A stretch of DNA of 64,000 bases from Micromussa lordhowensis (taxonomy: Eukaryota; Cnidaria; Anthozoa; Scleractinia; Lobophylliidae), in contig OZ026607.1 of the NCBI GenBank assembly GCA_964020085.1, positions 19,703,606 through 19,767,605 on the forward strand. The letters run 5' to 3'. Under the pieces are notes generated by a model. The model was not told the origin of the DNA, did not search any database, and was given only the letters and a program-made list of their open reading frames with translations. Of this stretch, positions 37,401 to 49,400 are shown piece by piece (position 1 is the first letter of the stretch; every line of letters begins with the position of its first letter). The position numbers were made by a program, and so were the translations under genes.

Positions 37401-40400
37401 ATTCCCGAGAAGCTGCTGTTGAAATAAATGTGATGGAACAACAAAAAAACTATTAAAATAGGACAAAAGCACCTTGTTTGTTTTTCCAATTACGTTTTCG
37501 TGCGAGTCTCTACGTCAGTGAATTCCTGCTAAACACCCCAATCACGACACCAGGAAAATACTTAATCCCCAAATTCGAAAAATGTTTCTTCAGTAGTGGA
37601 AACTAAAATTTTGTCCATATGTAAACCACAAGTTCTAAAGGAACGGGACAGCGAAAAATTGTTGTTCGACTCATAACGGAGTGTGACCTCTTGAAGTCAA
37701 GTTTCCTCACGTTTGATATCAATGAGCAAACAGAGGTCTAAACGTTTACGCACACGCAAGATGAAGAATTCATTCCAAATTCCTTCAAATGTAATTCTTT
37801 TTCTCCCTAATGAAACCCTTAACTTGTTTAGAAGGCTCCAACAGTCTATAAAAGGGAATGTGCCTCAAATAGGCGTTGTAAAATTAAATGAGAAAAAATT
37901 CCAACCATGTTTCATTTCAAAGCGCTTTCTTCACTACAAGTCAGCTCGACTGTAATGCGAAGTTTCTTTGCAGCTCCGTCCTATAGGCCGGCGCATTTTT
38001 CTAACTCAGGTTTGCTTTTTACAAAGTTGTAACCAGAGTGTTGTTTAACAGTTCTTGATCAGGAAAAACAGACAAAAGAGTGACAATTTTAAGTGTTGAT
38101 CAAAATGTTTAAACCTTTTGAGACTTTAGAAGTGATAACAGCTTTTTAAAGCACTTAAGTTGAACCATTGAAAATATATATGACCACATTCTTGCCATAC
38201 TCTCTATCAAATCAAAGAGCTATTGAGTACAACTTTCTTGTCTGGTTCTATTTCTTGGTTCTGACTTTAAGCTTGATGGTGAGATGCTATTACATGACCA
38301 TTTAAAAAAAGCAGTACATTCAAGTAGTATGTTATGTTTATGATGATGTACAAGGTGGTTTTCCAGTTCAAGTCTGTGGATGAATTAACCCTAATGTGTG
38401 ACCATTCAAATGAAAGCTTTTGAGCAGTACTTTCGTGTGGTTATGGTACACGAGATGGTTCTAACTGTTAAGTCTGTAGATGAAACCCTAATGTGTGACC
38501 ATTCAAATGAAAGCTTTTGAGCAGTACTTCCGTGTGGTTATGGTACACGAGATGGTTCTAACTGTTAAGTCTGTAGATGAAACCCTAATGTGTGACCATT
38601 CAAATGAAAGCTTTTGAGTAGTACTTCCGTGTGGTTATGGTGCACGAGATGGTTCTAACTTTTAAATCTGTGGATAAAACCCTCACCACTTAAATAAAAG
38701 CTATTGAGTAGCCCTGTCGTTTCAGTCTCTGACTGATAGGAATATAACTCATCACTTCACATGAAAAAACGAAGAACTTAACTTGATGCACAAGAGTACG
38801 TTACCGTCATTTGACGTGTTGTGTTTCGTGACCTACGACGGTAACTAAGGAGCTGATGGAAGCAAGTTATTCTTTGAAAACTATTTTCAGCGATGCTTTT
38901 GAAGTGCTTTTCAGGTTTGTTTGTTTTTCAAAAACCCTGTTACCTTTAACTAACGTTGTTGGTAAGTGTGTGATAAAACGTGAAGTCACAAGTACTTCAT
39001 TGTTCTCAAGCACTTTACGCGAGTACTTTAATGTGTTTCAGCCTACTTTGCTCTAAGGACCTCTAAGGACCTCTAAGGAGTGGAGAAAAGGTTTTATTCT
39101 CAGCAGATTTGGCGTGCCATCATTCCAACGAAGCTATTCGACACCGCAGAATTTTCAATCTGTTTATATCAGTATAACGTTGTACAAGGTATTTGCCACG
39201 TGTAATGCTCAAGAGCTGGAGTTTGTAGAGCAAAAAAAAATCGCCATTTTTTGTGTTATTTCTCCTCTTCGTAACCGGCTTTGTCCCATCTTGCTTCGTA
39301 TTTATAATATTGTGTTCTTCCTCAATTTGACAACCATTATTTAGTTAAGTTTTAATTTAGTTTGAAAGTAATTTTGAACACCAGAATAAAAACTGAACCC
39401 AAAAGATCATTTCCAGCCATTAACACTTTCACAGTCCTTAATTCGTTTAAATGCCAATAGCTGTGACGATTGAATTCTTGTTGTACTTTTAACTATGCTT
39501 TGCAAAAGTGTAGGAAACTTGCAAAATTCTCGATGGATGATAAATATTCCATTAAAGACAAGAACCTTGAAATTAATTCCCAGAAGAGAACAGCAAAAGT
39601 TTGCTTGAATGTTAATAAGTATAGTTTGAGCTCAAATTTTTCCGCCCAAACATGCGAGCTCCAAGGCTTTCTAGAAAGTTACTGACCGTTTCCAGGTGAC
39701 GAGAAGGCTAACTGTGACGTCACGAACTTTCAAAGCATTTTCTGCAGAACTTCCAAATTCCCCGTGAGATACAGATTCTGCTCTGTAAATAATTTCATGA
39801 CTAAGTACATAATTTCAACCGTTATCATCGTTGGAAGAGAAGTTAAAAGTTGTTAGAGATTGTACAGTCTCACACAAAGCTTTCTTTTATCACACTGGCT
39901 CTAAACAGAAGTGACGCAGCATCACGGATAGAATAGTTTTGAAGGGATAAACTGGCCATTTCTTCGCATTGTACAACTATTCATTGCATGGACTGTTCAA
40001 ACAAACTAACTAACTCGCAGTAAGAGCGCTGTGTATTTTCAGAAAAACTGTTTTATGAAATTATAGCTGAAATATTTTACATTTTATATTACGAAGTTGT
40101 TTATCAGCTATACAATGAAAATAAGTGACCGCATTGACGTCAAACGGGTGATATTAATGTGCTAGTCCAATATTTCCGATATCTTTTCTTTGGCACAGCT
40201 CGTTCATGCGAAAGCTGTTTCTCACGAACTAGGTTATGCCCTATTTCGTTCTCTCTTCGTAAAACTGAACGAAACAGTGTATTTTGCTGTAGCGACAGCC
40301 GGAGAATAGCGTTTACCTTCTTTTTTTGCAGTTTCTGAACATTACCAAGTAATATTTTTTTTAACTTGTTAGCCTTATAAATAATATCTAAAATTTTAAG

Positions 40401-43400
40401 CGAATTTTATGGAAATTACTAAGCAAGAAAACAGGTTTTCAATCAGCCATGAATAAAAATACTGAAAAAAGTGAAGGTGCAAATCAGTTCATTGGAACTA
40501 CTAAGCTCAGAAAAAATATAGTCTCCTTAATTATTTCCTTATCACAAGACTGACTGACAGGTCCAATAACAAAAAATAAGCCAAGGTTAAAATATTGGAC
40601 CGGGTAAGGTTTCTAAAGCACGCTTAATCATAAAGTCGTTCAATAAATCTCGTATCATCCGCGGTAACCAAGCTTGCTTTGTACAGACCGGTCTACATGC
40701 GGGAGAAATGTTTCTGTATGGACCTCGCTCTGCTCCATCGGAACTCCTTAAGCTTAGTTTTGGAGAAACAACAATACTAACTGTCAGGTCCAATAACAAA
40801 AAATAAGCCAAGGTTAAAATATTGGACCGGGTAAGGTTTCTAAAGCACGCTTAATCATAAAGTCGCTTAATAAATCTCGTATCACCGTTAACCAAGCTTG
40901 CTCAGCACAGACCGGTCTGATGTGCTCCATCAGAACTCCTTAAGAAACAACAATACCAATTTCATTGTCAGAGAAAATAAATAACCAAGAGAATAACTAA
41001 AAACTTGAACTTTCTACCCGTGAAGATACGTTGAGAACTCGAGAGCAAGACAAGTGTGAAATAAGTAATTGTTCGATGATGAGCGAGCTTCTTCAGTTAT
41101 ACTGTACATTTATCATATGGCTAGCTCCGTGAGCGTGAAAGATGAACTGAATCTTACGCTGTAGCCTGTTCCCGCCGGATCACTCTGCTCTCCGCTCGAG
41201 CGCGTGATTGGCTACCCGAGCGGGCAAGATGGCGCTATCTTGCCCGCTGTATCTCGCAAGAAAATCGTTTTCTTTTTCCGTATAATAAGTTCTTTATTGA
41301 CCAAGCTTGTTCGGTCAAGATGGCTGGATACTGGCCTCGTTTGTTTTTCCGCGTGTTTATTGATCTCGACTCCGTCTTGGTCCATAAACACACAAAAAGG
41401 GACTTGGCCAATATCCAGCCATCTTGACCGAACAAGCTTGGTCAATAACCCGGCCGTATCTACTGATCACAATGCTTCAAGATTCTCTTTCTCCCTCAGC
41501 TGTTTAAGATCCCGTCCACATTACGCCCAAGGAATTTAAAAACGCAACAATCACGGTCAGTTTGGATTTGTGTCGGAAAAATCACATGATTCTCGTGACA
41601 CCATGGCTTTCAAAAAGCTTCGTTTTCAAAATGTTTTACGTCCACACGAAAACGAAAAGCCGGCGTTTTCAATTTTCTCCCATTTGTAGAACGTTTTCGA
41701 AAAGGTGTGGACGGTAGGCCTAACCGTAGAAAGAAAGCTGCGTTTTCAAATTTCTCCGGGGTAGTGCGGATGATGCCTTACCGGCCACGCTAAAACTGAG
41801 AATTGAGTGAACACTGATTTAAATACACTATCTCTTGGATCTGACATTCGAGGCAACTTAAACAGGCAACTTAAGCAGATCTATATCCCTTTCGAGAGCA
41901 TGGTGATAAATTCTTTTTACTCATTTCGTAATTGAAAAACGGAATTGCAAAGATCACCCTTAATAAAGCTTTGTAAAATTTTCCAACTTTAATTTCAAGG
42001 GAATCACCTAAGCCGGTGAAACAAGATATTCTAGTTATGGACTTAGTCGCACATGTATTAGTTTCGGTGTCACAGTATAGCGGTGTCTGGATCCGGCTAA
42101 GTGAAAATGCGATCCACTGATGTTAAAACTGAACTCCTAAGAATAGTCTGAGCTTGTGATTATCGCAGAATCCGTGTGACAACGCAGCGAAGTTTAGACT
42201 TGTATGGACTAGAATCTCTCTAAGACCGAGTTTCTTTGTACCTTTCTTTCTAGTCCCAAAACTAACACTGGCCCATAGGAACGAATAAACTTTACTAGTC
42301 CTCTATATAAGTCCTACACTCTAATGAACAATCGATTAACACGTTTTTCACCTTTTTCAGAACAAATCTGTGGAATGCTCTCGAGAAGTTTGTCCAAGAA
42401 TAAATGCTTGCAAAGGGACCATCACAAAGCAAAAAGGCCAATGTTGTCCTGTTTGCCAAGAAAGTCAAGGTAATGATGACCTTTGGAGAAAAGCATAACT
42501 TATGTCTGTATTCTGTCAAAAAGTAATAATAACTTAAACGTTGACTTCAGAGGAAAAAAGTGGATACTAAGTGATATAATCTTATCTCGACTTAACTTGA
42601 AAGCGGGCAACCGCAGACGCAACGCAGAATATGAATAGACATCAATGCGCAATATCATAGACCAACCGCCTGTATTGCAGATTTAGGGTTTTACAGAGAA
42701 GTCTGCTTTAACGATTCTTAAATCTTTAACACAGTCGCAGAGAAGTTCACGGTCGTCCGCACGCGTTGCCATGGTGATATTTGGAGAAGGAAGCTACACC
42801 AACATCTTGCAGACATAAGTCTGAAACAGGATCGTGACGGTTTACAGAGCAATATGTTTCAGTGCTTCCATTGAAGACCGGCCTTTCAAAATTTGAAACT
42901 TCATTACTAAGTTTTCACTGCTCTTTCAGGCGGAATCAGTGGTCAAGCACTACGATTTATCGAGTCTCAAGGTGGTCTATGCATGGACTCAAATTTTGTA
43001 GACACTAATCCAGTAGGAAGGTTTAAACTATGGGTGCTTTGGGTGCTTTCCATTACGCCAAAGATTCCGGAAATTTCGGTCGGAATTCAAATGGAAGGTC
43101 CGTTTCGGTTTCCTCCGACGGAATCGGGATCACCTCTGGAGTTGGTCCACTTACATTTCGATCGGAACTTCCGACCGAAATTCGCCGTTTCATCTTTAGC
43201 AAGCCGGTTCTTGGCCCTAATAAGGGAATTCGGAAAAGGAATAAAAAATGGTAAGAGCCGTTCCAATATACCATTTTCGATATATTAAAATTCAGCTTGA
43301 TAGTGAGGCTTAGAGGACACAAACAAAAGAAATGAATAAACATGGTTATTCCATTTCCTTTGTTTGTGCCCTCTAAGCCTCACTGCCAAGCTTTTAACAT

Positions 43401-46400
43401 ATCGAAAACAGTCTATTGGTTGGCCCGGTTTAATCGGAAAATGACGTTCCATTTTCCTCGGTTATTCCAGCTGATGTCTGACCGGTCGGTTTGTTATAAT
43501 GGAAAGCACTCTATCACTTTTTGCGCAGGAATGTAACTCCTACCATTTCACTCGAAGGCATCCAATTCAGTCAAAACGTAAAATTTCCCAATTTTGTTAA
43601 ATGAATTGTGTTTTGTAAACACATTGCACCACACGAAACCGGGGCGGAATTTTTAAACAGCTTTCATTTTTAAGTACCGGTAATCAAACCCAATCTATAC
43701 TTGGGTTTCATCAACAGATTTCACAGTCAGAACCACTTTGTACAGCATAATTAGCCGTACCACATGGAAAGACTTCAATAGCTCTCGTTTAAAAAGTACC
43801 GGACTAAGGTTTCATCGACATGATGTCAAGAAAGTGGCAACCGATTTGAATGGACTCCATCGAATTTGGGATTGCATGAATGGCTTTGATCAAGCCTTCG
43901 AAATGTTTACCCTGCACAGCCTAATCTAATCTAAATGGGTGTTAGTTTTCTCGTATTTAGTCCAAACAAATATTTGTTTAGATCCTCAATCAGTACTGTC
44001 TCATTTAAATCTAATTACTAAATCCGCTTAACCAGACACTATAAAACTCTCTAAACACTGCGACCCCACAATGTCTCCTTCTAACTAATAACCCTACTTG
44101 GCAGTTATGATCCTCTTGAAATTAGCGTCTTTGCTGATAATAGCCTTTTATTATCCTAATTCATTTACTGTGCCGACATTAAGACGGCTTGAGCCATTAA
44201 ACAACGCCGCGCAACGAAAAGGGCGGTCGCCTATTTTTACGCAGAAACTTTTGATCACACCGCATGTGGCGTCACTTCGACTGTTGATGTTATCACCATA
44301 TTCTTTATTTCCGTTCATCTGACCCAATATTGTATTCATAAGTAAGTGAAAACTTTCAGCGAAGTTCAATGATTGCTGTTTCAATGACGAAGAAGTCGCC
44401 AAAGGTATATGTGAAACTGAATCGTTCAAAGAACTTGCATTTCCTGTCTAACTTTTTCACCTGTTTATAATAAACTTTGGCACACGTTATGTTTGCAGAT
44501 TGATTCAGTATGTTTGAAAAACAAATTACTACGTACAGTATATAAACAAACAGTTATGGTTAAATCGCCTCAAGCTGAAATATCGATTTAATTAATTGTT
44601 GGTAAAATAACTATAACATCATGCTTCAATCTAAATATCGACTTTCGCTAAGGTTTGCCGTGCTCACAAGGTGTGCCAACTTTGTGTTCATTGTTGAACA
44701 GTGTTCTCATATTGGAATATTGATGTGTTTCTTTATTCTCAGCACCTGTTTGCTTGACTGTGTATTGACAGTATAGGAGGAAAATCAATGTTGATCACTA
44801 TTGTTTGAAGGCTATGCCAACCACGCACTATGCAAGAAAAATGCCTACGTTAAGAAGAACGTTTTAGTACACTGAAAGGTGGAATTCAAAATAGATGGCT
44901 AGGGATATTACCAAATGAAAATTTTAGAACCTTTGTCATAGATTACCACGTAGCAAACATTTCCTAGCTGGATTTTGGATTTTGGATTTATTAAAAACAT
45001 CAACATGGCCAGAGGGATGACACGAGACAGTAGGTTAGATTAAAAGCTAAACGAAGGCGCCGAGGTGTCTCATCCGTTTGTATCAAAGAAACGATGATTT
45101 CAGTATAACTAATTACAGCTAAAAAGGGCGACGACAAGTGTTCTCGTTAACATTTCTTTGGTCGGAGTCTTGACAAAGAAGCGTGACAACGAAAACAAAA
45201 CAAGATGAGGGTTGAAACGTGCGTCCAAGACCAGTGTGCAATCCACACGTGTACACTAAATTTGTAACGTGGGCGGGCTAAGTATAGGTTTGGCTTTCCT
45301 CCACACGTAGTATCCATAAACGTAGACATTTGAAGTTGTAGTGTTGAAAACGTAGATTTATCACTTTTGCTTTCTGAGAAGACAGAGAAAACAGGATCAA
45401 GTCGGTTTTTATGAAATAATCGTTGCGGCCACGAAGGTCACTTCTGGAAATCAAGCCCAATCCGCTCAATTGCACTATGCGAGGATCAAAGGAAAGTTTT
45501 AACCAGCACTACGCGATATCGTTTCCGAGTCTTCGCTCACTTGTACAAACATGTTTGTACAATAAGTTAAATTGCTAACAAGCATTCCCGTGCCTTGATC
45601 TCTGCAGTTTGTTATGAAAAGGCGAAAACGAAGCTATGAATTAATCTCTGTTAGGGCCGGATAAATGGCTTATCAGCCTTTAATAAGTTCGGCATGGGGA
45701 CGAAATACCAGAAAACTGATCCTGCATGTTTCCGAGTACATCTTTTGTTAATACATGAATTTAAACAAATTAGGTTTTCTATTGCTTATACTATGCCCTT
45801 CTGGACAGCTTGTACGTGATAGTATCCGTTTACTTGTGTGCTTTGTAAAGCCGCTACCTTTCAGTGCTGATCTATTTCAGCCCGTAACAAAATTAGTGGG
45901 TGACAAACATAGCCCCAAACAGCTGTGTGTAGGGAAAACAGATTGACGTTCTGAAAAAATTAAAATAAGTTGCAGATGGAATTTAAATGAAAATGGTTAT
46001 CTTCTTTACTATCTTGTCGTTTTTCTTACTTCAGTATCAAAGTATTGACATTGCACACGTAATGCAAGGAGTAAGTTAGTTTGGCCTCGTTCCAAATTAT
46101 AAGGAAACCTGAAAATAATAGCTTACAAAGATAGAAAAATACCAAAGAGATAATAATAAACCATAAAGGAACAAGGATGGTTAAGGATGGAGAAGATTAA
46201 CACGGATTACAAACGACAAACTTGAAAAATTGAGGCTAAACTTTCCAAGACGCACAATTCGTAATGCAGCTCCTTTAAGTGGGATGAGCAAAGAGAGCCT
46301 GAGACCACAATAGATTGTGAGCCCCAAGCTTGGCTCGTGAGCTAAGTAAATACTATCAATAAGAGAGATTTTTTGTTCAATGTTTTTTGGCCATAATACG

Positions 46401-49400
46401 CGAAAGACCGCGCCCGATCTCGTACAGTATTATTGTAAAATAGGGTTGACGGGCCTAAACGACTCCCACGGTTCATGACATTTGTACATTTGCCGTTCTC
46501 TTTTCGGTCATCAAGCTTCTGTGGGTCACACGGGTTTATGAAGGACACTTTATGCTGTGTTATATGGACTTATTTTAAGTAGAGTTGAGCCGTTAGACTG
46601 TGTTGTAGCAAATTTTCTAATTTTTATAGCAAATGACATCATGAGCTCCAGAATTCTATCGGGCGATAGTTGACAAGGGCGCAGCCTGAGTCAACAACTA
46701 TCACGCATAGAAATCGAGAGTGAAAAATCAAACTAGATATTGAGTAGCGTAGCCAATCAGAGAACGGGATTCGTGATAGAACTCTATACTATTGATCGAC
46801 AGTGAACGGCTGTGCAGCTCAACAGATTGTAAACCACTGGGTTTCCTAAAAAAATACTTAGTAGCACTAATCATTTGGTTGAGCAATGAGAAATTGGATA
46901 ACATACGACTAGACTATCAACATACTGCATTTAGAGCTAACAACTTGAGTTCTCCCTCCTTCACTCTCAGCAACTGATTGACAGAATATGGGACAGACTG
47001 CTTGTCTCTATGGCAACTAATCAAAGAATTCTTTTCTTCTGGTAGGATCGACATCGTGTACCCATGAAGAAAGAACACACCAGGTATTAATAATCTTGAA
47101 TAAATAACTCAGTACAGTCGAACCTCCACTATCGATAACCTCTCTACAACGGCCAATTTTTTTGTACCGGCGGATGGTCCATACATTCACTCTTATTTTA
47201 ACCTCTCTACAACGCGGGCCACCTCTCTACAACGGCGACAGCCACTGAAGCGCGTCCCAACTGCTAAAATAACCTCCGCCACAACGGCTAGTTAATCAAC
47301 GACTGATGAACCGTGTATACAAAACCCCATTTTTTATTGTAAAAGGTGGCAAAACTTGATGCACCCCGCGCGTTGTTGGCCCCTGTTCCTGTTTGGTTTC
47401 TGTTTCATCCATCGATTTTGATTGTGTTATGTATTTACATGATACAATAAGCTTTTTTTTCAAAAAAAAAAAAGATGAAAATGTTGCAACCACGAAAGAG
47501 AAGTGTCATATTTCACCCCACCTCCCCATAACGGCCACTTTCCTGTCCCCAAGGGGGCGGTTGTGAAGAGGTTCGACTTTAAGCCAATTCTCTAAAGCAG
47601 GAAACGTTGACAAGAACGCACAGATTTCCTGTCTCTCTAAAGGAGCTTCCGCTGTTATTATGAATTCGTCAGTATGTGGAAAGAGTTTGGACTTCTTGTT
47701 CTAAAGTGTTGTCTTCCAATTGACGCCATCTAGGTTTTCAGGAAGAATCTTAAATGTCACGATCCATGACCCATACATGAATACCTTGCGATCTAGTTAC
47801 AGCCTTCACTTGAGGCGCACAGGGAACTCGATGACTATGTTAGTGTTATCCCTCCACTCCTACCAATTCACATAAACCATCCAAATTACTTCAAATGGAA
47901 TACCTCAAATCGATTCAAAGCGTGCTTTAAATGGTTTAAGGGCCTCGTTCAAAGTGCTTCGATGTGTTCCGGAAATACTTAAGAGTGCCACGAAATCTTG
48001 GAAGTGCTTGCTCAGAAGTAGGTCAAAGTGCTTCAGAAGTGGTGCAAAGTGTCCTTGAACTGTCTCAAGAATCTTGAAATGAACTGACGTGCTCTAGAGT
48101 GGACCAAAGGGCATCGCAGTACTCAAACGTATCCCAGCGAGTTCTAGATTTACATTGATTGCGTTTTCTTTTATCGTTTAACAGAATAACGAGTCGTGGT
48201 TCGCGAGGAATTGTCAGATCTGCTCCTGTACAAATGGAACTGTGACGTGTGAACTTCAGAAATGCACCTCTACAGAATCACTCAAGTGCTCGGAAGTGAG
48301 TAGTGGATGTTTGCTTATTGTGTACAAAACACAATAGTAGTTTTACTTCCTCATAATTAGAAGGCCACTTGGATGCTTCAAGAGAGACCCACACGATGTA
48401 TGAAATATGATGTCGCAGTCCCATTCCAAATGTCTCTTAGACAGGAATGCAAGTATTCAAACCCACTCCAAGTGTTATTAATTGGCAAATTAAAATGTAA
48501 GGCTGATTATACAGACAACAACAAGCTTTATTCTCCTTGGGATCACGGAAATATTTAACAAAGTTATATAATAATAGAGTTAGAGGCCTGGCTATCTGCA
48601 ATAACTAGCGAGTTGAAAAGCGCAGGCCGTCAGATCCACAGATGTATTAATACAAGTTTAGGCCGGTACACATACAACACAGAAGACAAAGTGAGCACTG
48701 AATAAGGACTATACTAGAACACTTGGTAATGCTATAGAATAGAAGGAATGTAGAACAAATAGAAGCTAACAGAAAGAAATAGAACTAAACAGCCTTACGG
48801 ATGTATAATGCAAGTGCTCCTAGTATTTTTCAAAATTTTGATCTGGTATGGAACGGGTAGTATTTCTACTAGCATGGCTTGCCTTCTATAGGCCGAGCAG
48901 CCTTTTATCTACCAGCAGTACACCCCTGCCCAAAGATTTACAGAGTACCCCCCGGGTATAAAGCAAGTAATCACGCATGCAAATCATTGACATGTGGACG
49001 TTTTGGCTTCTTATCAGTTCCCAGACTTAATAGGTTTTGGACCGACCTGGTACTGGAACAAAGTCAAAATGTTACAAGAAACATTATTAAGTGACAATTT
49101 ATGTCGTGTTTATTAAAAGTAGTTTTTTTAATTCTTTGTTTATTGAAGGGTAAGGCACCAGGTCAGGTTCCTGGAAGTTGCTGCCCGCAATGCATTGAGG
49201 GTAAGTACAAAATCTTTCATAATATCCTAGGTGACAGACTAATCACTCGTCATTTTTTTTATTTCACGCGTGAAATTACAAAATTGTCATGGCAACGTTT
49301 AAGGCGAAAATTTGTCCATATAATAATCAAGTCAAACATCCAGGATTGAAAGTGCAGTTTTTCACCCATGATATTAGAGTTATATAGTATACTAGTGAAA

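Larger units (their letters stand above)
34783..42360. other. Intron 2 of the BMPER-like gene (7.6 kb)
   Basis: This intron splits VWC1 between its CxC motif and the following Asn-Lys, the same place where the human sequence can be aligned across the join. It contains a 97-bp minisatellite, a 227-bp tandem duplication, a palindromic MITE and a GAAAACG-family element, listed separately. A minus-strand frame at 35761-35991 (76 codons, with LLVNPESYRAPEAFF) has a fairly protein-like composition but no family I recognise; it may be transposon debris. Confidence 0.75.
42470..47045. other. Intron 3 of the BMPER-like gene
   Basis: This lies between VWC1 and VWC2, with matching phase 1 on both sides. 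I searched it for CxC and CCxxC patterns of further VWC modules and found none. It contains a MITE pair member with a nested insertion (43041-43509) and a small palindrome (46654-46712). Confidence 0.7.

Noticed and set aside
41204..41539. Plus- and minus-strand open frames of 66-111 codons
   Set aside because: They run through a palindromic MITE on both strands and read the same arms.
42930..42971. Possible extra BMPER exon between TTTCAG and CAAG-GTGGTC, phase 1 to 1
   Set aside because: It has splice-like ends and the right phase but contains no cysteine and no VWC pattern, and the next exon joins without it.
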